From: Lentimicrobiaceae bacterium | GTDB lineage: Bacteria > Bacteroidota > Bacteroidia > Bacteroidales > F082 | Reading direction: 5' to 3' | NCBI GenBank assembly: GCA_015061365.1 | Contig: SUWS01000008.1 | Location: 1 to 64,000 of the forward strand | Length of the DNA stretch: 64,000 bases | In this document: positions 53,672-61,363 of the stretch, piece by piece | Position numbering within the stretch: the first letter of the stretch is position 1 | How the letters are laid out: the number at the start of each line of letters is the position of its first letter | Notes under the pieces: model-generated | What the model saw: the letters and a program-made list of their open reading frames with translations, nothing else | Database searches by the model: none | Told to the model about the DNA's origin: nothing | Made by a program: the position numbers and the translations under genes

Positions 53672-53711
53672 ACGTAAAACTTTTACAAGGCAATATATAG
53701 AAATCTTCTTG
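53640..53711 (-). repeat. Dispersed repeat, internally deleted copy 3
   Basis: About 72 bp. Left end AGGGAGTTCTATAAATTCC matches the AGGGAACTTCTATAAATTCC end of copy 1, followed by the shared TAAAACTTTTAC segment; right end CAATATATAGAAATCTTC matches CAATTTATAGAAATTCCC. The middle 125 bp or so, including the central hairpin, are missing. It begins inside the hybrid-kinase gene and provides its last nine codons and the TAG (53669-53671). Confidence 0.7.
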
Positions 53712-53730
53712 AAGAATCTTTATAAACAAA

Positions 53731-53756
53731 AAAACACTTCATTTCTGAAGTGTTTT
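53731..53756. terminator. Bidirectional terminator between hybrid kinase and tRNA-Tyr
   Basis: 10-bp stem (53731-53740 with 53747-53756, AAAACACTTC/GAAGTGTTTT), loop ATTTCT; A- and T-rich flanks serve both strands. Confidence 0.7.
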
Positions 53757-53759
53757 CTG

Positions 53760-53841
53760 TGGGGGAGGGTGGACTCGAACCACCGAACTCATCCGAGGAC
53801 AGATTTACAGTCTGTTGCAATTGCCACTATGCGACTCCCCC
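53760..53841 (-). tRNA. tRNA-Tyr (anticodon GTA)
   Basis: 82 nt on the minus strand with a long variable arm. Acceptor GGGGGAG/CTCCCCC, anticodon stem CAGAC region with loop CTGTAAA (anticodon GTA), T-loop TTCGAGT. Discriminator A; CCA not encoded. Confidence 0.95.
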
Positions 53842-53876
53842 AACATCTATAAGAACCTTGCCTTAAAAAGACGCTG

Positions 53877-53906
53877 CAAAGATACAATTTATTTCTTTAC
53901 GTACAA
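53877..53906 (-). promoter_or_regulatory. Promoter of tRNA-Tyr
   Basis: TATCTTTG (53877-53884) with TTG (53904-53906) 19 bp upstream; the same architecture as the tRNA-Arg promoter. Confidence 0.7.
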
Positions 53907-53949
53907 CATAAAATTAAACTTTTTTTAAATATTTCTTATTGTATGATTG

Positions 53950-54873
53950 TCAATAGATAATACTTGCAGATACTACGGATAATGCCTCAAAAAAGCCTAC
54001 AGCTTTACCGTATGGCTGTATATTTGTGCTCACATTATACGGCGTTCCCATCATAGGATTGCTTCCGAAACTAAAAAGTACGTCATTATAATATGTCGCA
54101 AATTCAGGTGTGGTGCTGTATAAATATACTGTTATTTCATCACCTTCCTCTATTTCAGGAAAACCGTATGAATAACTGACACCGTCTTGATAGTAGGTAA
54201 TGTTTTCAACGGTGTGAATGCTTTGTTCGCCGATCATGCTTACCATTTCAGGACCGTTAAAATACAATCCAGACAATCCCGCTAAGGAAAGACTTTTACA
54301 TCTGAGATACGATTCGGCGTAAAATGCAGTGTCGTTTACAACTATATTAATGAGATAATTACTCTCGGGATCATCGACAGATAAGAAAAACGGGTACAGA
54401 TTTACCGCTGTGTCTATAACACCAGGAAAGAAACTATTGGAAACTTTTTTTATCACCATGGAGTCTATCTGCGGAGTGTTTTCTCTCATCCTCGATTCAG
54501 AGAAAAATGTGTGTTCTCCTTCATCATCAATATATGTGACGTTAAGATGATATGTCTTCCCGATTTTACCTGCTACAGAATCAATAGTTTGATAATGACC
54601 TTTTATATCTGTCTCTTCAAAATGAATTGTATCAGTATCATCATAAACAATAACTTCAGCTCCCGAAATCATTTCAATTTCTTCATCAGAGTAGAAGTCC
54701 ATGGTTCTACTGATAACGATCTCATGTTTCTTGTATTCATTAGTGATATATCCGTTTATACCTACAAGACGGTCGCCTTCTGGCACGTCGATCTTGAAAT
54801 TCTCATCAATACATGATGACAAGATTGTTGAAATTATGAATGTCACTATTAATAATGTATAATATTTTTTCAT
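53950..54873 (-). CDS. DUF4249 lipoprotein, TonB-receptor partner
   Basis: 307 residues. Signal peptide with lipobox LSSC (Cys about 21). N-terminal beta-sandwich motifs VGINGYITNEYKKHEIVISR, ISGAEVIVYDDTDT, GKIGKTYHLNVTY and C-terminal YGKAVGFFEALSV match DUF4249, found mainly in Bacteroidota directly after TonB-dependent receptors. It likely is an outer-membrane surface lipoprotein capping or assisting the receptor. Four bases separate it from the receptor gene. Confidence 0.88.
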   Translation of the reverse strand: MKKYYTLLIVTFIISTILSSCIDENFKIDVPEGDRLVGINGYITNEYKKHEIVISRTMDFYSDEEIEMISGAEVIVYDDTDTIHFEETDIKGHYQTIDSVAGKIGKTYHLNVTYIDDEGEHTFFSESRMRENTPQIDSMVIKKVSNSFFPGVIDTAVNLYPFFLSVDDPESNYLINIVVNDTAFYAESYLRCKSLSLAGLSGLYFNGPEMVSMIGEQSIHTVENITYYQDGVSYSYGFPEIEEGDEITVYLYSTTPEFATYYNDVLFSFGSNPMMGTPYNVSTNIQPYGKAVGFFEALSVVSASIIY

Positions 54874-54877
54874 GGCG

Positions 54878-57208
54878 TCAGAATTTGAAATTATAAGTTG
54901 CAGATGGAATGAAAGAGAACAATGCTATTTTCATTGTTGAGATATGGTTTCCTTCAGAAAGGAACAATACCGCCCATGTGTTTTTACGACCGTAAGCGTT
55001 ATATACTGAGAAGTTCCATTCGCCTCTCCAGTTCTTATGTTTCTCTTTGCATTTGATGGTGGCGGACAAGTCGAGGCGGTGATAGTCGGGATAGCGGCTG
55101 TTGTTTCTCCCGTTATAAACTGCGTATGTCACTCCGTCGACAGTGTATTTTCCACAAGGGTAAGTGACTGGTTGTCCGGTATTATAAATCCAAGACGCAG
55201 AAACGTCGAAGCGTTTGTTAAAGGCGTAATTGAGCACGATGCTTATATTGTGAGGTTTATCGTAAGGTGAGACATATTCTCTGTCATAATTGATTCCAGG
55301 CACTTTTCTCATTGATTTGCTGTAGGTATATGAAATCCAGCCGGAGAAGTCGCCGAAGTTTTTCCTTAAAAGTAATTCTGCTCCGTAGGCGTAACCTTTG
55401 CCTGCTCTCACTTCACCGTCGATATATAAGTTTCCAATGAGAGTGGCGTTGTCGGCGAAGTCTATAACGTTGTGAATGTTCTTGTAGAACAGTTCTACGG
55501 AGGTCTCTATCTCGTCGTTGAGAAAGTTCCTGAAATAACCTATAGAGAACTGATCGCATTTCTGAGGTTTTATGTTAGGACTTGTTGGAAACCACATATC
55601 GAAAGGAATACCTGCTGTGGCATTTGTAGCGAGTTGTGCATATTGTACCGTCCTTCCGTAAGATGCCTTGATAGATGAAAACTCATTGATTTGATACATG
55701 GCGGCAAGTCGTGGCTCGAGGTTTATCTCGGTGTTGAAAATCTTACCTGAAGCATAATCTATCTGATCATAAAAAACATAGTTGTCGTCGAAGAGGAATA
55801 ATGTTTCTTTTCCTAAATTTTGAAACATAGAAAGTCTTAAACCGTATCTTACAGAAAATAAAGGTCCTAATTTGTGGTCGTTACTGAAATAGAGTGAATA
55901 TTCCAAGGCTTTTCTTACGACTTCATTGGATGGGTCGACGTCCATGAAAGCAGCGATTGATCCGGTCTTATCTTCTAATCTGCCTTGTCCGTATTGATGG
56001 AAAGTTGCTGAAGCTCCAAAACGTGAGGTGATATTTTCGTTGATGTTGAGAGTGAAATCGTATTTTGCGGCAATGTCTTCAATGCCAGCTATGATATTGA
56101 ATTTGTACGGATCCATCCGAACGCCGATGTCGTATCTGTAATGGCTATAAAATAAAGAAAGATTTGAAGTTAGTCTGTCGCTAAAAATATGATTCCATCG
56201 AGCGGTCACGTTCTTGTTTCCATATTTCATCGTCATTAAGGAATCAACGCCAAGAATATCATCTCCGATATATGTTGATATGAAGATTCTGTTTTTATCA
56301 TTTATCGTATGCATGACCTTTGCGTTGAAATCGTAGAAAAACAAAGAGTTGCCTCTAAGGTTCTTTATCAGGTTGCATGCCAATACACCTCCGTACGTAA
56401 TACGTCCGCCAACTAAGACCGCACTTCTACCTTTATTAAAAGGCATACTTAAAGTCAGGCGGCTCGTTAACACACCGATACCACCTTGCATATTGAATTT
56501 ATATGGTATCTCGTCTAAGGTTCTGACATCTAATACAGAAGAAAGTCGGCTGTCGTATATTGCAGGAATGTCACCTTTGTATAAGGTCGCGTCTTTGATA
56601 ACATCGTTGTTGAAGACGGAGAAGAATCCCAAGAAATGAGAGGCGTTATATACAGGTACGTCATCCAACAGAATCAGATTCTGATCGGGGTTTCCGCCAC
56701 GAACACTGAATCCTGACGAACCCTCAGAAGCGGCATGAACTCCAGGTAGAAGCTGTATCGACTTTATCACATCGACTTCACCCATCAAGGCCGGTATCTT
56801 CTTAATCCTGACCATATCAATGGTCTGAACACTCATCTTTAATTCCGTTACATTGGCGTCTTTCTTAGTACTCGAGATTATGACAGCGTCGAGCATCTTG
56901 TTGTCGGTCTTTAACCTGACATCTAAATCGTTTAAATTCTTCGTCAGTTCAACAACCTTTGTCTCAGATATATATCCAACAAATGAGAATGTGATAGAGT
57001 AAGAGCCTTGTGGTAAAGACAATTCGTAATAGCCGTTCTCATCTGTTGATGTACCTGTTTTTAGCGATTCTACGAAGACTGTTACGCCGGAAAGGAACTC
57101 GTCATTGTTGTCACATCTAACAACGCCATTAATGCTTAATTTCTCTTGTGCAAGAATGAAACCATTTAAAAATAATAAAGATATGAATAATACTATTTTT
57201 GTCTTCAT
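54878..57208 (-). CDS. TonB-dependent receptor with CarboxypepD_reg-like domain
   Basis: 776 residues with a signal peptide (about 1-20). N-terminal regulatory-like domain (about 23-100: NGVVRCDNNDEFLSGVTVFV, TSTDENGYYELSLPQGSY), plug (about 120-225: LLPGVHAASEGSSGFSVRGG, NLILLDDVPVYNASHFLG), then a 22-strand barrel ending in a Phe strand (SFIPSATYNFKF). No SusD-type partner follows; DUF4249 does instead. The ligand is unknown. It overlaps the upstream TPR regulator by 4 bp. Confidence 0.92.
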   Translation of the reverse strand: MKTKIVLFISLLFLNGFILAQEKLSINGVVRCDNNDEFLSGVTVFVESLKTGTSTDENGYYELSLPQGSYSITFSFVGYISETKVVELTKNLNDLDVRLKTDNKMLDAVIISSTKKDANVTELKMSVQTIDMVRIKKIPALMGEVDVIKSIQLLPGVHAASEGSSGFSVRGGNPDQNLILLDDVPVYNASHFLGFFSVFNNDVIKDATLYKGDIPAIYDSRLSSVLDVRTLDEIPYKFNMQGGIGVLTSRLTLSMPFNKGRSAVLVGGRITYGGVLACNLIKNLRGNSLFFYDFNAKVMHTINDKNRIFISTYIGDDILGVDSLMTMKYGNKNVTARWNHIFSDRLTSNLSLFYSHYRYDIGVRMDPYKFNIIAGIEDIAAKYDFTLNINENITSRFGASATFHQYGQGRLEDKTGSIAAFMDVDPSNEVVRKALEYSLYFSNDHKLGPLFSVRYGLRLSMFQNLGKETLFLFDDNYVFYDQIDYASGKIFNTEINLEPRLAAMYQINEFSSIKASYGRTVQYAQLATNATAGIPFDMWFPTSPNIKPQKCDQFSIGYFRNFLNDEIETSVELFYKNIHNVIDFADNATLIGNLYIDGEVRAGKGYAYGAELLLRKNFGDFSGWISYTYSKSMRKVPGINYDREYVSPYDKPHNISIVLNYAFNKRFDVSASWIYNTGQPVTYPCGKYTVDGVTYAVYNGRNNSRYPDYHRLDLSATIKCKEKHKNWRGEWNFSVYNAYGRKNTWAVLFLSEGNHISTMKIALFSFIPSATYNFKF

Positions 57209-59022
57209 ATTATTATATTTCTTAAAATTTCCTTGATACTTTCGTTGCTTCCTAATATTTCCTGAATACGTTTAGTTCTATTATATATTGTGTTGTATGT
57301 CTTGCCTGTTACGGCAGAAATATGTTTCTCGTCCATTCCAAGAATGTAGAGGCAGAAATACAGATTGTCACTATACTTCAATCCGTTATGTTCGGTGATG
57401 ATTTTGTTAAACGCATTGTCATACTTATCGTTGAAAAGATCGATCAGTGTTTTCTGTTCTTTTTCACTCAGAATCAGGTCTGGATATGATGTGTTGGTCT
57501 TGATTGAAATGTTGCGGCTTATTTCTACAAGATGTTGGCATAAAGAATTAGTCTCAATCAGTTCTTTCAGTTTCATGTCGAAAGGTGCGTGAGTGAGATA
57601 TTTCTTGTTTTTTATGTAATAGAGTTCGTTTTCAAGGTTGCTGATTTTTTGTTTGAAATGTTTGTTTTCCGACGATTTTTCATCTATTTTTTCCTGCAAG
57701 ATATTGATATAGTAATCTTTCTTGTTTAACTCGTTGTTATGGATGATTTTCTTGTGGTGTAACAGGTAAAGACTGACAATGAAAATAACGAATGTGATAA
57801 GTAGCAATACTCCGAGATATTTCAATATTGTTTTGAAAGTCTTCTCATTATTTATTTCTATCTTATATTGTTCATATAGAGATGATAGATCGGTCTTTAT
57901 TGTCGATAGCATCAGTTCTTTGTTTGTTTCTTCAAGAAGTATCGGGCCATATTTTGCGATAAGTTCATTGTTAGAAGTTTTAAGACTTATTTCTACAATA
58001 TGATTTGCGGCATCGATGGTTGAATATCTGTTGTCGGGAAAATATTGCTCGTAATAATAGATGGCGGAGTCTAACATTCCTTTTGAGTAATACATATCGC
58101 CGAGAACTCCAGCTGCTTCCATTTTAAGATTAGGCGATTCCAAGGTTTTGTATTGTCGCAACATCGTCTGAAACGGTTCATCATGATAACCAATGTTATA
58201 CATCAACGACGCATTAATTCTTTCTGTTATGTATTTTAAAGGAGAGTCCTTGTCGTGTTGCATTATCAGAGAATCGGCTATAATCAGATGACGGAACGTT
58301 TTGTCGTAGTTGTAGCTGTGAGCAAACATTATTGCCATAATGATGTTGTTTCGGATCACTGCGTTAATATTATCTTCCTGCAAGAAAAACGTGTTGGCGT
58401 TCTCTAAACATTCGATGGCGGCTTCGTAAGCGTCGAGCCAGTAAAGTATGTCGCCTAAACGAACAAATATCAGGGCTTTGAAATGTATGATGTCTTTCCT
58501 GTTATTGCCAATACCGCCGATTTTCTCTATTGTCTTCAATGCTTCTAAGTAACAGACAAAAGCGTCTTTAAAGTTCTCCTTTTCTTCTTCAGCCGTACCT
58601 GCATAATAGTTGGCTCTCGAACTGTGTAACAGCATTTCTTTGTCTGTAGGATATAGTTCGGCAATGCTGTCGAAGAATGTGACGGCTTCATTTAACTCAA
58701 AATCATTGATGTTTTCGAGGTTGCATTTGTATCTGGCTTCTGCAAGTAATACGTTATATTCATGAAACTCAGCTTTCTTAAGGATTTTTAAGTCGGTCGA
58801 GTCGCTGAAATCGTTTATCATTGATAATGCGCTGTCGGGATTATATGCCATCGCAATGTATATGTCGTTTAAAACATTATGATGGTATGGTGTTTCTTCC
58901 TTTGAGAATGTATCGCTTTTTGAGCATGATGATATGATGAAAATGATGACAATGATCGTAAATGCTGCTAATGACGGGCATCCGACGATTCCATATTTAG
59001 TATTTGTACATTTCATCTTCAT
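57205..59022 (-). CDS. Membrane-spanning TPR regulator with C-terminal HTH
   Basis: 605 residues. The N-terminal hydrophobic segment ends in IISSC, which could be a lipobox or a membrane anchor. About residues 45-370 are TPR-like helices (DAFVCYLEALKTIEKIGGIG, DSAIYYYEQYFPDNRYSTID). A membrane helix at about 392-415 (ILKYLGVLLLITFVIFIVSL), a coiled coil and a C-terminal LuxR-like HTH (SEKEQKTLIDLF, HISAVTGKTYNTIYNRTKRI) follow. It would sense envelope signals through the TPR part and act on DNA with the HTH. Overlaps the TonB receptor gene (4 bp) and dgt (4 bp), so it probably controls that receptor. Confidence 0.8.
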   Translation of the reverse strand: MKMKCTNTKYGIVGCPSLAAFTIIVIIFIISSCSKSDTFSKEETPYHHNVLNDIYIAMAYNPDSALSMINDFSDSTDLKILKKAEFHEYNVLLAEARYKCNLENINDFELNEAVTFFDSIAELYPTDKEMLLHSSRANYYAGTAEEEKENFKDAFVCYLEALKTIEKIGGIGNNRKDIIHFKALIFVRLGDILYWLDAYEAAIECLENANTFFLQEDNINAVIRNNIIMAIMFAHSYNYDKTFRHLIIADSLIMQHDKDSPLKYITERINASLMYNIGYHDEPFQTMLRQYKTLESPNLKMEAAGVLGDMYYSKGMLDSAIYYYEQYFPDNRYSTIDAANHIVEISLKTSNNELIAKYGPILLEETNKELMLSTIKTDLSSLYEQYKIEINNEKTFKTILKYLGVLLLITFVIFIVSLYLLHHKKIIHNNELNKKDYYINILQEKIDEKSSENKHFKQKISNLENELYYIKNKKYLTHAPFDMKLKELIETNSLCQHLVEISRNISIKTNTSYPDLILSEKEQKTLIDLFNDKYDNAFNKIITEHNGLKYSDNLYFCLYILGMDEKHISAVTGKTYNTIYNRTKRIQEILGSNESIKEILRNIII

Positions 59023-60332
59023 CTTATGCCTCTTAAATCTTTGTACAATTGAACGGCATACAGATCTGTCATATTGGATATGTAGTCTAAGACGACCTGT
59101 ACACGTGAGTATAGATCATCTTCGTTGTTTTTGAATTGTTCTGGGATAAGTGAGAGTAACTTTTTGTTATATATTTTCTGTGGTTCTAACGCGGCGTTGA
59201 CAAATTCGTCGACAAGGCTGCCGATAACGTTGAAACCTGTGAGTTCAACCTTTACGACGGTAGGATGTTTGTAGATGTTTTTCAACGAGAACTCACGGCA
59301 TTTTTCCATCGCGTTTTTTTCGTGGTCGGGGAGATGCGAGACCAAGGCTTTCTCGAAGTTTCCGTTCATGATGTCATCGTAATTGTCGATAAATACTTTA
59401 GCTACACATTCAACCAATTTATTGATCACCGTTGCTCTGAGGAAGGCCATTCTTTCATTGTCGTCGGTCACTGTTTCATATATGGATTCTTTTCTTTCAA
59501 AGAACCAGGTTTCCTCTTTTTTGAAGAAAGAGGTGAAGAATCTGTCTATCTTCTGTGTCGCCACTATACCTCTTTTATGAGCGTCTTCCATATCCAATAT
59601 GAGGTAGCAGATGTCGTCGGCGGCTTCCATCATATATGAGAGAGGATGTCGTGCGTAAACGAAATTATTCTCGTCGAGGCAAGGTATTCCGCAACCGTCC
59701 ATGACTTTCTTGAATGTCTCTTTTTCAGAATAGAATACGTTGTATTTTTTCTTTCCGCCTTTGTTATATGAAAGATAAGGGTATTTTACCAACGTAGCTA
59801 ATGTGGCGTAAGTCAGCGACATTCCACCTTGACGACGACCGGCGAACTGATGTGTCAGCTGACGGAAGGCGTTGGCGTTACCTTCAAAGGATGCGAGGTC
59901 GCTCCATTGATATTCAGGCATCATGTCTTTAAGTTTCTGACCCGGACCGTCGGTGAAGTAACTGCTTATCGTTTCCTCACCTGAATGACCGAAAGGCGGG
60001 TTGCCGAGGTCGTGGGCGAGACATGCTGAAGATACAATGATATCAATGTCGTAAATCTCATTAAGGAAATCATTTCCGAATTTGTCGCACAAGGTTTTTG
60101 AAACGAGACGTGCGATGGAGCGTCCTACGCTTGCGACTTCCAAGCTATGCGTCAATCTGTTGTGTACCATCTGACTTCCAGGGAGAGGAAAGACCTGTGT
60201 TTTGTTTTGAAGCCTGCGGAAAATATTTGAAAAGATAATCCTGTCGTAGTCACGCTGGAAAGCGTTACGAATATCTGTTTTCTTGTATTCCCTGTATTCT
60301 CTCTGTGCCGAAAGCAACGATTTCCATTCCAT
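59019..60332 (-). CDS. dgt: dGTP triphosphohydrolase-like HD protein
   Basis: 437 residues. HD-domain motif residues are intact: NRLTHSLEVASVGRSIA with the first His, and CLAHDLGNPPFGHSGEE with the HD pair; a later AADDICYLILDMEDAHKRG supplies the last Asp. The N-terminal WKSLLSAQREY and DRIIFSNIFRRLQNKTQVFP match Dgt. The enzyme cleaves dGTP to deoxyguanosine and triphosphate. It lies 5 bp after tsaD in the same operon. Confidence 0.9.
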   Translation of the reverse strand: MEWKSLLSAQREYREYKKTDIRNAFQRDYDRIIFSNIFRRLQNKTQVFPLPGSQMVHNRLTHSLEVASVGRSIARLVSKTLCDKFGNDFLNEIYDIDIIVSSACLAHDLGNPPFGHSGEETISSYFTDGPGQKLKDMMPEYQWSDLASFEGNANAFRQLTHQFAGRRQGGMSLTYATLATLVKYPYLSYNKGGKKKYNVFYSEKETFKKVMDGCGIPCLDENNFVYARHPLSYMMEAADDICYLILDMEDAHKRGIVATQKIDRFFTSFFKKEETWFFERKESIYETVTDDNERMAFLRATVINKLVECVAKVFIDNYDDIMNGNFEKALVSHLPDHEKNAMEKCREFSLKNIYKHPTVVKVELTGFNVIGSLVDEFVNAALEPQKIYNKKLLSLIPEQFKNNEDDLYSRVQVVLDYISNMTDLYAVQLYKDLRGIR

Positions 60333-60337
60333 GGTAT

Positions 60338-61363
60338 TTATTTTTGTGTTGTTGTTCTTGCGTAAGGTGTGAGATCTTGTGTGGCGAACTGTCCGCTTTT
60401 ATATTTGAAGTAGCCTGCGATTCCTATCATAGCGGCGTTGTCGGTGCTGAATTTGAATTTTGGGATGAAGACTTTCCATCCGTAGCGTCTGCCGTTTTCG
60501 TGCATGGCGTTCTGTAGTCCGGAGTTGGCAGATACACCTCCGGCGATGGCAACTTGCTTGATGCCAGTTTCCTTAGTGGCTTTGACAAGTTTCTTCATCA
60601 GAGTGTCAATGATTTCTTTTTGTATTGATGCGCACAAATCTGCTTTGTTCTTCTCGATGAAATCCGGATCTTCTTTAAGTCTGTCGCGCAGGAAATAAAG
60701 GAAACTCGTCTTAAGTCCGCTGAAACTATAATTCAATCCCGGGAGATTGGCTTTACTGAAAGAGAAAGCGTTAGGATTACCCTCTTTGGCGAGACGGTCT
60801 ATGATAGGTCCTCCGGGATAGGGGAGTCCCATTATTTTCGCTATCTTGTCGAAAGCTTCACCTGCTGCGTCGTCTATTGTTTTCCCGATAATGTCTAAAT
60901 CGAAATAATCATTGACTTTGATTATCTGGGTGTGGCCTCCTGATACGGCAAGACATAAGAAAGGGAACTGTGGAACTTCGTTGATTTCACCTTCCTCTTG
61001 TGCGAATAATGCCATTATATGTCCGTTCGTATGGTTAACTTCAATAAGGGGAATGTCTAAGGAAAGAGCGAAAGCTTTTGAGAAAGAAGTTCCTACCAAA
61101 AGAGAACCTAAAAGTCCAGGTCCGCGTGTAAAAGCTATTGCAGATAACTGATTTTTTGCTATATTTGCGTGTTTTAAAGCAGCGTCGACAACGGGTATGA
61201 TATTCTGTTGATGTGCACGAGAAGCCAACTCTGGAATGACGCCGCCATATTGACGGTGAACTTCTTGGTTAGCAATTATGTTAGATAGTACGGTTGTACC
61301 TCTTAGTACCGCTGCTGATGTGTCGTCGCATGACGATTCGATGGCTAATATATACTCGTTCAT
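60338..61363 (-). CDS. tsaD: tRNA N6-adenosine threonylcarbamoyltransferase TsaD
   Basis: 341 residues from the ATG at 61363; the 58 residues of the longer frame lie upstream of the promoter. ASKHA fold: LAIESSCDDTSAAVL, ELASRAHQQNI, AFTRGPGLLGSLLVGTSFSK, EVNHTNGHIMAL, LAVSGGHTQII and IAGGVSANSGLQ, with the metal-binding His residues intact. It transfers threonylcarbamoyl to A37 of ANN-decoding tRNAs with TsaB and TsaE, neither in the window. First gene of a five-gene minus-strand run. It is divergent from, and its 5' end may overlap, a TamB-like gene. Confidence 0.95.
   Translation of the reverse strand: MNEYILAIESSCDDTSAAVLRGTTVLSNIIANQEVHRQYGGVIPELASRAHQQNIIPVVDAALKHANIAKNQLSAIAFTRGPGLLGSLLVGTSFSKAFALSLDIPLIEVNHTNGHIMALFAQEEGEINEVPQFPFLCLAVSGGHTQIIKVNDYFDLDIIGKTIDDAAGEAFDKIAKIMGLPYPGGPIIDRLAKEGNPNAFSFSKANLPGLNYSFSGLKTSFLYFLRDRLKEDPDFIEKNKADLCASIQKEIIDTLMKKLVKATKETGIKQVAIAGGVSANSGLQNAMHENGRRYGWKVFIPKFKFSTDNAAMIGIAGYFKYKSGQFATQDLTPYARTTTQK
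61137..61167 (+). promoter_or_regulatory. Possible promoter for the TamB-like gene, inside tsaD
   Basis: TTG (61138-61140) and TATATTTG (61160-61167) 19 bp apart on the plus strand, inside antisense tsaD codons. They lie about 174 bp before the best ATG (61341). It may be a chance match. Confidence 0.35.
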
